Positions 55,393 to 64,000 of a stretch of 64,000 bases of DNA are shown piece by piece. Within the stretch, counting starts at the first letter, position 1, and each line of letters begins with the position of its first letter. The stretch is from NCBI GenBank assembly GCA_038030265.1, contig CM075942.1:42684751-42748750 (forward strand). The letters run 5' to 3'. Origin of the DNA: Corythucha ciliata. Its lineage: Eukaryota > Arthropoda > Insecta > Hemiptera > Tingidae. The translations under genes were made by a program, and so were the position numbers. Under the pieces are notes generated by a model. It was not told where the DNA came from, searched no databases, and saw only the letters and a program-made list of their open reading frames with translations.

Positions 55393-55921
55393 TGTAACGG
55401 GTGCAAACGAGGGTGGCTCGTTTGGCCCGCACAGGAAAGGAAATCGGGGAAAGGGGCGACTGGGAAGGGGCACGAATGAATGACGGACGCGAAGACTTAA
55501 CTAGGTTTATTTTACGCACTACGACTATACTTAATATTTGTACACCTATTCAAAAATACCTGGACCGCGGGAGACTAGGCACGGGATGGGGTAACTTTGA
55601 GGATGACTGGGGGGGGGGGGCAGCAGCGTGGGTGACTTGGACCGAGCGACGAGCGTGTGGTGACGAGTTGACGAGCGAGCGAGCGACAGAGAGAGCGAGT
55701 CCAAAGCTGCACCCGCTTATATATTTTTGGGTCTGCTGACCGCTGCAGGTTCTCACGCCGCCGAATTTCCTTTGCCCTCAATTCGCACAGCTGGGGATGG
55801 CGGGGAATTGGGGGGTTTCTTTGTATTGGGAATTTAGGATGGGACGAAGGGGAGGGTTATTAATTTATTAATTTTGGTACTTTGGACGAATTGAGGACTT
55901 AGGATACGCTGGACCGTCACA
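55393..55921 (-). repeat. 3' LTR of the env element
   Basis: 529 bp. Minus-strand TATA (TATATAAG) at 55716-55723 and AATAAA at 55511-55506. It differs from the other LTR at only a few positions (for example 55404, about 55598, a G-run length and about 55832). Confidence 0.88.
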
Positions 55922-57697
55922 CTGCCGTCCTCCCCGGGTTAAGGTGTGTCTCACACCTTTTTTGTGCTCTCCGTAGAGCGAGTATTGGCGCCTTAGTCGT
56001 TACGCGCAGTCGGCGGTGGAGGGCGTGGTGTCGTGGCAGTGGACGCAGTGTTGCGGTTTATTTTCTGCGACGAGTTCCAGCGTGGTCGGCGTGGCTGCAA
56101 AAGGTTGGGTTGTATCGTCTCTGGGTCGTAGTCCAAAGTCCGTTTTTCGGCGGGAGTTGTGCTGCTGTGAGGGAAGGGAGTAAGGTTGGGGGGGCGTGGT
56201 TTGTGAGTGCCGGTTTTTTCGGGTGGATAGGGGCGTTTTTAGCGTATTTATTTAAGTTCAAAGTGGATCGGGATTGCGGTTGGGGGTGCGGCTTTTGTCT
56301 CCCTTGGTTTGCGTATTGGTTTGGTGAGTATTATTATTTACAAATTCTAACTTAGTTCCATTTCTTATAGCTACGTAGACTTATTCTAATGTTCGTGCGA
56401 TTACGGCAACAGAGTTGTCACACATTTTTTCTTATTCGTCGTCGTCTTCTTCGTGATTCCGACAGCCAAGCTTCAATGTTTTCCACGAACTTCTTGGAGC
56501 AGGTGTCTGGTGTTCCATTCGATTATTGTTCTGCGACCTGTGGTACAGTTTCTTTCTCTTTTTATTTTGACAGTGGACGCTTTTTTGTGGGTTGTCGACG
56601 TCATCCGCTTTCTTTCCCTGTGGTCTGTGAGTAGAACAGTTTTTTATTTTTATTTATGGGGGGGGGGGGTTAATTCACAGTGCAAAGGGTTTTATCTTAG
56701 CTTAGTGCGTACTTTTTTTTTTTTTTTTTTTTAATGACTCATATTACGGGATGTTTTACGCATCCTTGGGAGTACGTCCTATATGAGTAAACGTTGTGGG
56801 GAAAGAAATGGTTGTTGCTTTTAGTTGCTAAGTCATTGACCGTTAAGAGTAGGATAAGTCTTAAATGTATATGCGTAATTCTAGTTATTTACACTGGTCT
56901 GTTGGCTGCCGAATGTTGTGGCGAGGCCTTTTTTGAGAATGAAGATGAAAAATGAAAATGGAACCTACTTTACTTTTATCTAGTGAGTTTTGTTTTTTGT
57001 TAACGATTTTATAGTAGTGTAAGGTAGAAGTTAAAATTATGCCTAAATCAGTAGTATAGCGTATATTTTCTATAAGTAGGTATTTTCTATAAGTAGGTAG
57101 TTTTTAGGCCCGTCTGCGGGGCACCATCAGGGGCGATTGTGCATTCCCTGGCCGTATTTTTCGTAAGTAGGGGTAGAGATAAGTATTACTTAAGTAGTAA
57201 TTAGGATTATTTAAGTATTTTAGTGTGAATTAAGTATAAGGGACATAGGCGATAAGCGATTGATTAATTGTTCAGATGTATCTGCTGCTGTATCTATAGG
57301 TCTACAATAGGTTTCTTAAGCTAGACTTACAACTAGTTGATGGGGGGGGGGGGAGTATGTACATCTTAATTATCGTTTTGTTTTTTTTTTGTTTTCTTGG
57401 TGGGGGGGGGGGATTTTGTACAATGCAATGAACAGGGGTGGGGTGGGTGTTCCATACAGTTCAGTTATTTAGGTTTTTGGGTTTGGCCCGTTGGTTGGTC
57501 GGGGGGGGGGGGGATTTTCATACAATGTGGTTCGACACTTCTGGAAGTGGGGGTGGGGGGGTTGTTTCCAAGGTACTTACGAGGTTTTTAGAATGGGGGG
57601 TTTTTATACAGTGCTATTAACAGTGCCATACCGCTTTGCTGTTAGGTTTCTTGTGGAGTTTGGTCCGTTGGTGGTGGTGGTGGGGGGGGGGTCTGAG
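55922..57697 (-). other. Non-coding region between env and the 3' LTR
   Basis: About 1.8 kb without a supported gene. On the plus strand it carries many G runs of 9-12 (about 56658, 57342, 57401, 57500, 57680), which are C runs in the element's own RNA, and a T run near 56711. No second 3' ORF is recognised. Confidence 0.5.
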
Positions 57698-59482
57698 TTA
57701 GCTCGTGGCGTTGGTCGGTAAGGGTAGGGGTAGGTTTAGGATGTTGGCGGCGGTTGGAGCTCTTTTCAGGCGGCGGAGGTACCATGCCAGCGTTATTATG
57801 ATAGCCGCGGCAATTATCACCGTTAGCCCACCTGCCGTGGTTGTTACGGCGAGGTGGCGCCGGGCAACGTGGTGCTGCAGAAGTGAGATTGCCGCGGCCG
57901 TGGCTATAGTTCCGTTGGGGAGAAGTGGCAGGAGTTCCTCGAGGTCCAAGTCGGCCAGCCGCTGCAGGTGGCTCTCGACGAGGGGCATTATTAGGGTGGG
58001 TGTGTGCAATTTACCCACCGAGGAGTTTATATGGATGATTCCATCGACGCTAGCCCCCACGTAGACACCCCTGGCATGGAGTTCGCACCCTGCCGTTTCA
58101 GGTAGGTGACCCGTTCCGCGTAACGTGATGGTTGTCGTGTTGGGATGTCCGCCACTCGCTGTGCAACGGAGGGTTAGCTGGATCGGTTGGTCGACGCTGT
58201 ACAGCCATCCATTCATTGTGGGGGCCAGCTGGGGCGAGGGGAGGTGGTGCGTTATCGTGGTGTCACACGAGTCTGCCTTCCCGTGCCATAGGTCCACGGT
58301 GCAGCTGGGTTGGTCGATGGCGTACGTCACTATGTTGAAGGGGCAGAATGCTTGGTCGCCCTCGGGCGTGCACTTCTCCCATTCGGCCTCTGTCAGTATG
58401 CCATAGTGCTGGCGGTCTAAAGATAGGAGCAGGTGTGGCTCCCGTACCAGCCAGCTAATCCACGCTGCTGCCGGTTGGTGGTAGACCGGAAGGAGGTGGA
58501 GCAGGTGATGGGTAAAACGGTTTGATCGCCCACCTAGGGGGATCTGCACATATATGATGATCCGGGAGTTGGAAGCCGCAGCCGTAACGCGGGCACCTCG
58601 GTAGAAGAGTGGCAATGTCTCCGTTGTCGGGGGGTTTATCAGAGTTACACCTTCAGGGAGGGTGTCTCTGATCTCCCGCAATGTCTGAAGGAAGGTGTTG
58701 CCAGGGAGGACGGTTTCACTGAGATGCCCCCGTGCTATGTCAGTGATTGCCTCGTGGTGTCGGCGGAGTTCAGTGAGGGCCTCGGTTACGACGCCTTCGA
58801 GATGGCTGACAACCGACTCCATCGCGAGGTAGTGCCTGATGGCACTGACCTCCCCTTCGACGGAAACAATCACGTCGGTGACTTTTTTCAAGTGGTCACT
58901 TGTCCGAGTTATGAGCCGGTGGACGGTGGTGAGTGTTTTTTCAACTGTGTCCTCTACGTTTGCTATGACGCTCAATTGCGCTTGTGCATCGTGGAGTGCG
59001 CCGTCTAATTCTTCCATGGTAGCCAGACGGGCATTGATGGAGTCGAGGTCGTCGGCGTCAGGCGTCCCGAAGAGGAACTTGAGGGCGGTTCCTCCCAGGT
59101 TAGCCAGTCCTCGTGTCACTCGATACCGTGGTATGAGGTCTGTGAATGTGGAGAGCGTCCTCGCGTACGTCGTGATGGTGGCATTTAACCGGTCCATCCG
59201 GAGGGGTAGGCTTGGCCACTCCTCGGTGAGATTTGCTGTTGAGTGGAGGGAGGTATTGAGGGTCCTCCATGCCTCCTGGAGGATGGCGGCCTCGGTTGTA
59301 AGGGCTTGTATGTCTAGGTGTAGGACCACTGTCCACCTCGCCCCACTCGCCACGACTGGCTTGTGAGCCTCAAAAACGGGGGAGTATCCGGTTGTTGGGG
59401 GGATGACCCGCAGGGCCAGGAGGAGAGCTGTCTGGATCCATCTGCCTGAAACAGAGCGCATAGTCCTGGGGGGGGGGGGCAT
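57698..59482 (-). CDS. env: env: baculovirus-F-like fusion glycoprotein
   Basis: 594 residues. A signal-peptide-like start (WIQTALLLALRVIPPTTG, about 15-32), then an ectodomain. A furin-like RVTR at 121-124 is followed by a Gly-rich fusion-peptide-like segment (GLANLGGTALKFLFG, 125-139) and DADDLDSIN, the arrangement of the F protein family. Long helices follow, then Cys residues and N-glycosylation sites in the C-terminal half, a membrane segment (LTVIIAAAIIITLAWYL, about 555-572) and a short basic tail. The frame is intact. It would insert in host membranes as a trimer. In such elements env is usually made from a spliced RNA; the splice sites were not determined here. Confidence 0.85.
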   Translation of the reverse strand: MPPPPRTMRSVSGRWIQTALLLALRVIPPTTGYSPVFEAHKPVVASGARWTVVLHLDIQALTTEAAILQEAWRTLNTSLHSTANLTEEWPSLPLRMDRLNATITTYARTLSTFTDLIPRYRVTRGLANLGGTALKFLFGTPDADDLDSINARLATMEELDGALHDAQAQLSVIANVEDTVEKTLTTVHRLITRTSDHLKKVTDVIVSVEGEVSAIRHYLAMESVVSHLEGVVTEALTELRRHHEAITDIARGHLSETVLPGNTFLQTLREIRDTLPEGVTLINPPTTETLPLFYRGARVTAAASNSRIIIYVQIPLGGRSNRFTHHLLHLLPVYHQPAAAWISWLVREPHLLLSLDRQHYGILTEAEWEKCTPEGDQAFCPFNIVTYAIDQPSCTVDLWHGKADSCDTTITHHLPSPQLAPTMNGWLYSVDQPIQLTLRCTASGGHPNTTTITLRGTGHLPETAGCELHARGVYVGASVDGIIHINSSVGKLHTPTLIMPLVESHLQRLADLDLEELLPLLPNGTIATAAAISLLQHHVARRHLAVTTTAGGLTVIIAAAIIITLAWYLRRLKRAPTAANILNLPLPLPTNATS

Positions 59483-59628
59483 TAGTGGTAGTCGTTCTTG
59501 ATGTTTATTTGCCTCTAGACCTATATCTAAACTATTTAATATATATATATATATATATTCAACTAGGTGCGGGAGGGGGTGAGTTAGTTGATTTCGACTT
59601 AGTTTAGGGTTTAGTATTTGTGTACATG

Positions 59629-59950
59629 TTATTGGTTATTGGGTTTAGCTGTGGGTAGTTCTTTACGAAAAAGAGAATAGGGGGAAGAAGGGGGTTGTTT
59701 TAAAACAGTCTTTTTTTTTACGGGTGGAGGGGGTGGCATTAGCGCAACGCGGCTAGCCTTCTGTAGTTCACGCGTGGGATTTTCCGCAGCCGTGATGTGG
59801 TTGCCTTGGATGAGAGTTACTTCCGCTCCCGTGTCAAACAGCACGGGGCCGGTGGTGCCGTCGATTGTGGCTTCGATCACGAGTTCCCCTGTGCCAGATA
59901 GGGGTATGCTTTGGCCGGGGTTGAGTGAGGCGTAGGGGACCAGTTTGGTG
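59629..59950 (-). CDS. Retroelement aspartic protease, then pol break
   Basis: The frame shows VPYASLNPGQSIPL and GPVLFDTGAEVTLIQGNHI, the active-site DTG of a retroviral protease. After AAENPTRELQKA it turns into Pro-rich unrelated sequence (MPPPPPVKKK) and stops at 59629. The expected flap, second half of the protease and RT are absent, so the deletion begins inside the protease. It lies downstream of gag in a different frame. Confidence 0.7.
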
Positions 59951-60172
59951 GGGCAAATGCAAGGGTCTGTGCATGGCGGGTCGGGTATTGATTCTCGGTT
60001 TTGGGGTGAGTTCAGGTTTTTTCCTAGTTCGAGGATTGCGTGTGATTTAGGGGGGGAGGGGTTTGTTTTTGGTCACTTTTTGGTGGGTAGTTTTTCGTTG
60101 TGGTTCTCTTCAGTTGTTTGCACGTTATTCGTTTTTTCCAGGTAAATTTCCAGGTGTGGTCAAGTGGGGTGG

Positions 60173-61960
60173 TTAGTTTCTGTTCCTGGGGGCCCACGGG
60201 GAGCCCCGTTCGGCGTTTGGGGAACGCCGGTCATGTGGCTGGGGGCTGCGGGTGGTGAAGGGGCGAGAGGTGACTCCTAGTTGCATGAGGGGGGGTGGTG
60301 TTGATGGTGGGGGTCGGCCACTCGTTGCGTAACGCCACGGGCAAAGGCGGGCTGTGTGGTTTGTTTTTTTACAAATTTGACACAGCGGGGCCGGTGACGG
60401 GCTTTTGTTTTGGCAGTCCCGGACGAAGTGGCCTTCTCGGCCGCACCGGTGGCACTGTGTATTCCGTGATTGGTCGATCGTCACGGTCTTGGGCTTGGTT
60501 AGGTCGTGGGGTGGGGGGGTGCGTTGTCGCGTCCGATTGTTGCGTTGTTGTGGGGGAGAGGGTGATCGCTGTCCGTTTCGAGGCCGGTCGTCAAGTTGGG
60601 GTGTTGCCCAATGGACTGTTGCGGTTGTGGTCGTGGGGTTGAGGAGCTGGTCGGCGTCTTCGAGTTCCCTGGCGTATTGTCGTGCCTGGGCGTATGTAGT
60701 GACCCGTTGTCCGGCGACCTTCTCGGCTAACGACCTCCGCAGACCCCGGAGGAAGTGCGAAAGGGCCGCTGTGTCGTTTAGCCCGGTGTGGCGGAGGGCC
60801 TTGCTGAAACGTAGGGCGTAGGTATCGACATCTTCGCCGGGTCGCTGTTTGACAGCCTCCAGTTGGTTCAGGGCGGCGGAGGGGTTGATTTTTTCGAACC
60901 GTTGTCGGAGGATTTGTTCGAGGTCACGTAGGGTCAGTATTTGCGGTCCGGGGTATTCGTACGTCATGTAGTCCCGTGCCGCTCCCGATAGTTTGTTGAG
61001 AACTGAGCGGGTCCACAGGTGTTCCGGGCATTCCGCCAGTTCCCACCCCCATCGGCACTGGGCGAGGAAGCCGTCCACCGTGAGGCCTGCGGGGTCCCCC
61101 GAGTAAGATTGGATTTCCCGGAGGGCCCCCAGGAGGCGACTACCCTGCGTCACCGACTGGAAGGCTGACGCAGAGATGTCGGGGGGGCATAGTTGGGTGG
61201 AATGGGAAGGGTAGGGATGACGGTTGTCGCTGCGTTGTTCCTTGGGGTATCGGGTTGGTGGGAAATATGGTGCTGCTGAGGCGGGGGGGTTCAGGATGGG
61301 GCGGGGCTCGGGACCTCTTTCCTGTTCGTGGTGGTCGGTTCGTTGGGGGTGGTGGGGCGCTGATGGTGCTTCCGTCTCGTCCAAGTCGAAAAATTGTGCG
61401 TGGCGGCGGGCGCGGTCGGGGGCTGCAGCTGGTGCGTGTATTGTCATCACTGGTCCCGTAATGGCTGCTGTGACGACTGGTGCGAAGGGGGAAGGTAGTC
61501 GGCTCACGGAGAAGTTTGGGAGGGCGTACGTCGTCGGCACGTTGTTCGCAGTCGTTCGAGGGTAGGAGGGGTGAGGGTTCGTTCCATTGCTGTATTCGCC
61601 TGTTGAAGGGGGGTGAAGGAGATCAATCGTCCTGTAGATATTGGCTATGTCCACCGCTTGGTTGGTCAGTTTTTCTGTCAGTTCCTCGATTAGTAACTTT
61701 TGGGCGTCGCTTTGTCGTCGTAGGGTTTCGATAAGTGTCGCTTGGGCTGTCTGGTTGTCGGCGAGGCCTTGGATTCTCTCTGTCAGGGTCGGGAGTTCGA
61801 GTGGTGTCTCTGGCGTCATAACATAATTAAGCATTGTCTCTAGGGCCTGTATTCGGCTGGAGAGTCGTGGCACCGCCTCCCTATTTGCTTGCACGGCTTC
61901 CCCCAGCAACACCTGTTCGTTATTTGTGACGTTTGGGGGTGGCGTTCTGTGGAGGGACAT
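60173..61960 (-). CDS. gag: gag with two zinc knuckles
   Basis: 595 residues. A coiled-coil-prone N-terminus (LSSRIQALETMLNYVM to LLIEELTEKLTNQAVDIANI, about 30-115), a Pro-rich linker, then a capsid-like domain (FLAQCRWGWELAECPEHLWT, LSGAARDYMTY, LRQRFEKINPSAALNQLEAV, RPGEDVDTYALRFSKALRHT, LRRSLAEKVAG). Two CX2CX4HX4C knuckles follow (CHRCGREGHFVRDC and CQICKKTNHTARLC, about 515-550). It forms the particle and packages RNA. The frame is intact. Confidence 0.88.
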   Translation of the reverse strand: MSLHRTPPPNVTNNEQVLLGEAVQANREAVPRLSSRIQALETMLNYVMTPETPLELPTLTERIQGLADNQTAQATLIETLRRQSDAQKLLIEELTEKLTNQAVDIANIYRTIDLLHPPSTGEYSNGTNPHPSYPRTTANNVPTTYALPNFSVSRLPSPFAPVVTAAITGPVMTIHAPAAAPDRARRHAQFFDLDETEAPSAPHHPQRTDHHEQERGPEPRPILNPPASAAPYFPPTRYPKEQRSDNRHPYPSHSTQLCPPDISASAFQSVTQGSRLLGALREIQSYSGDPAGLTVDGFLAQCRWGWELAECPEHLWTRSVLNKLSGAARDYMTYEYPGPQILTLRDLEQILRQRFEKINPSAALNQLEAVKQRPGEDVDTYALRFSKALRHTGLNDTAALSHFLRGLRRSLAEKVAGQRVTTYAQARQYARELEDADQLLNPTTTTATVHWATPQLDDRPRNGQRSPSPPQQRNNRTRQRTPPPHDLTKPKTVTIDQSRNTQCHRCGREGHFVRDCQNKSPSPAPLCQICKKTNHTARLCPWRYATSGRPPPSTPPPLMQLGVTSRPFTTRSPQPHDRRSPNAERGSPWAPRNRN

Positions 61961-62675
61961 ATTTCTTGCTGGGAGTATTCGGTGGTCTTCGAGGGGTGGT
62001 AGGTGGTATTTATCAACTCGGTTGTTAAACGCTACTAGTGGGCTCTAGTTTGGATTTATTTTATGTTATTTTTATTTTATTTTATTTATTTTAATTCCTA
62101 TTGGTGCTTTTATCTTAATTTGTCTCTTTTTTTTTTCCTTTGTTCTCTCTGAATCAGCTGACTGCTCCTCAAAGTGGGTCAGCTGGGTTAACGGCCTGTG
62201 AGCGGCCCGTAAGGCGAAACTGGTGGGGATAAGGTTAGCGCTTGCGCCAGTGATGGCGGGTTGTGAGAAAGGGGACGATGGGACGGCTGGCGGGGTAGTA
62301 GGTGATTCACCTAGGAAGGTCCTTGCTCAGGGACACGTAGTGTTAGAATAGGTGGGGGAAGGGGGGTTCCGGAGTGGTGTCGAATGACTGAGGGTTTTGA
62401 ACTTTCTTTCACAGGACTTTTAAATTTTCTTTTTAAAGGGGGCTGTTTAAATGGGTATTTACTTTTATTTAAATATTCGATTTAACGTTTGAATAAAACT
62501 ATGCTAATTATTTCTATAATGGATATAAATTTCACTCACCTCGTTTTTGCGTGCGTTGGTTGTTTGATGGGTAATAAGCCTTTGGGACCGCGTCGGGGCT
62601 GGGTTTTGGGAGCGCGTGGGGGTTGGGTTTAGGATGTGGGAGCTAAAAAGTCCCACGTAAGTCACCTGGCACCAA
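61961..62675 (-). other. 5' leader of the env element
   Basis: About 700 bp between the 5' LTR and gag. The minus strand right after the LTR reads TTGGTGCCAGGTGACTTACG. The TGGTGCCAGGTGA part is the likely primer-binding site (62674-62662); the primer tRNA is not identified. A packaging signal would lie here. Confidence 0.55.
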
Positions 62676-63203
62676 TGTAACGGGTGGAAACGAGGGTGGC
62701 TCGTTTGGCCCGCACAGGAAAGGAAATCGGGGAAAGGGGCGACTGGGAAGGGGCACGAATGAATGACGGACGCGAAGACTTAACTAGGTTTATTTTACGC
62801 ACTACGACTATACTTAATATTTGTACACCTATTCAAAAATACCTGGACCGCGGGAGACTAGGCACGGGATGGGGTAACTTGGAGGATGACTGGGGGGGGG
62901 GGCAGCAGCGTGGGTGACTTGGACCGAGCGACGAGCGTGTGGTGACGAGTTGACGAGCGAGCGAGCGACAGAGAGAGCGAGTCCAAAGCTGCACCCGCTT
63001 ATATATTTTTGGGTCTGCTGACCGCTGCAGGTTCTCACGCCGCCGAATTTCCTTTGCCCTCAATTCGCACAGCTGGGGATGGCGGGGAATTGGGGGGTTT
63101 CTTTGTATTGGAAATTTAGGATGGGACGAAGGGGAGGGTTATTAATTTATTAATTTTGGTACTTTGGACGAATTGAGGACTTAGGATACGCTGGACCGTC
63201 ACA
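62676..63203 (-). repeat. 5' LTR of the env element
   Basis: 528 bp, TG...CA, nearly identical to the other LTR. Minus-strand TATATAAG lies near 63000. Followed on the right by the GCGT duplication at 63204-63207. Confidence 0.88.
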
Positions 63204-63441
63204 GCGTAAGCGTGTAGGAGGCAAATGTTGTAAAAAGGCTTTTATGTTTCGATTCGTTTCACAGGTAATGTAATTATTCATTTATTGTTTATCAATTGAC
63301 TTATTGTTAAAATAAATTGAACGTTTCACAGAACGCATCGTCACTTCTTCCCTTTTTGACGTACACGCTTATAAACAAATTACAGCTTTTTGGAAAATCG
63401 CTTTTCAGTTTGTCAAACGACAGAAAAACTTCTCCGATTTC

Positions 63442-63820
63442 TCAGCTTTCCAACATGCGGTACTCGAAAAGTAATGAGCGAAATATCCATACATTTTTAG
63501 CCATTGCGTACAAACCGTATAATTGAAAAATATTTTGCACGTTACTTGGCAAGTACTGCACGTGACTATCCGGTGTTAAAAAAGATAAAATGCAACTTAC
63601 GTCTTCGGCTATCCTGAGGAGCGTCCGGAGGTGATCAGTAGTGAGAGTGCTGGCAAGAAATGCCAGCATCTCAGCCCGTGCCGCCCTTTCTCTGGAACAA
63701 TGTAACGCGTTATTTATGCGACTCATATATCTTCGTCATGGTAATCATAACATACCTCGACGCCTCGTCTCTCACCACTTGAGGCTTAGGTTTGGGAAAT
63801 TTTTTATTTTGTGGCGCCAT
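63442..63820 (-). CDS. Possible small two-exon gene, 104 aa
   Basis: An ATG at 63820 opens a basic N-terminus (MAPQNKKFPKPKPQVVRDEA) ending at a donor AG/GTATGT (63756/63755). A 64-bp intron ends in TTGTTCCAG, and exon 2 (63691 down) continues in phase with ERAARAEMLAFLASTLTTDH. It may read on to a TGA at 63442, or splice again at GAC/GTAAGT (63601/63600). No family recognised. Splice-site fit is the only support. Confidence 0.35.
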
Positions 63821-63903
63821 TCTGCAATTTCAATTATTTACATTTTAACATTTGACAATGACAATTTCAACATGCTTAGTTTTGGCGATACTTAATTACA
63901 AGA

Positions 63904-64000
63904 AGGTCGGTCATCCACTGTCAGCGTTTTCGAGCGGCGCTACAACGAGCGTATATCAAAAGCCTTGAATTTAATTCACTGCAGCAAAGCCTACAGTGGA
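63904..64000. repeat. Second copy of the poly(A)-MITE, cut by the window end
   Basis: GGTCGGTCATCCACTGTCAG plus GCGTTTTCGAGCGGCGCTAC matches the left end of the element at 7770-7994 with few changes, including CTACAACG and the downstream TTGAATTTAA-like segment. Confidence 0.65.

Larger units (their letters stand above)
55393..63203 (-). mobile_element. LTR element with gag, protease and env but no RT/IN
   Basis: LTRs at 55393-55921 and 62676-63203 (TGTAACGGG to CCGTCACA) are flanked by GCGT on both sides (55389-55392 and 63204-63207). The coding strand is minus: gag at 60173-61960, protease at about 59629-59940 and env at 57698-59482. Only about 150 bp separate protease and env, where the reverse transcriptase, RNase H and integrase (about 3 kb) should be. 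It is an env-bearing insect retroelement of errantivirus type by gene content, and needs pol supplied in trans. Confidence 0.88.

Noticed and set aside
58839..59366. 175-codon plus-strand frame
   Set aside because: Shadow of env on the opposite strand; Cys/Trp/Arg-rich with no motif.

Overview
The window looks like a transposon-rich piece of an arthropod, probably insect, genome. The evidence is spliced genes with short GT-AG introns, a TATA-driven SAM-domain gene, and transposon families typical of insects: pogo, Harbinger, hAT, P, Helitron, Ty3/gypsy, a Penelope-like element and a baculovirus-F-like env element. I see no bacterial operons, rRNA or CRISPR. I cannot name the species.

Left part (1-8.6 kb): a partial exon candidate runs off the left edge. 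A four-exon minus-strand gene (ATG at 6494, stop at 982, 328 aa) follows, with an N-terminal SAM domain split by a 3.4-kb intron. That intron holds a degenerate minisatellite and MITE-like hairpins. Upstream of the gene are a motif-rich repeat block and a MITE whose relative recurs at the right end of the window.

8.7-26.9 kb: one large Helitron/Helentron-like element. In order it encodes a repeat-rich charged protein with a Cys-rich domain, an HUH replication initiator, a PIF1-like helicase, an AP-endonuclease-like (EEP) domain and a USP-type peptidase domain. It is interrupted by an 8.9-kb Ty3/gypsy element with long repeat-filled LTRs (10729-19627, GATC target duplication) and by a 1.9-kb fold-back element (24190-26107, ATTTAG on both sides).

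27.8-41 kb: a pogo element with TIRs and TA duplication; a Harbinger element whose two genes on opposite strands are predicted to sit in each other's introns; a decayed SWIM/YqaJ gene; a tRNA-derived SINE with a 9-bp target duplication; and a hAT transposase truncated at its C-terminus.

41.6-47 kb: a decayed P-element transposase whose middle part lies in a 1967-bp tandem duplication (about four mismatches seen). The duplication breakpoints fall in two related hairpin MITEs.

48-55 kb: nested MITEs, a Penelope-like remnant followed by a hammerhead-like motif, a Harbinger N-terminal fragment, a 1-kb fold-back and an integrase fragment. 55.4-63.2 kb: a minus-strand LTR element with near-identical 0.53-kb LTRs, gag, protease and an F-like env, but no reverse transcriptase or integrase. 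The last 0.8 kb holds a possible small two-exon gene and the start of the recurring MITE.

Most genes here serve mobile elements; the SAM-domain gene is the only clearly host-like gene. Exon joins are inferred from splice-site and phase consistency only.
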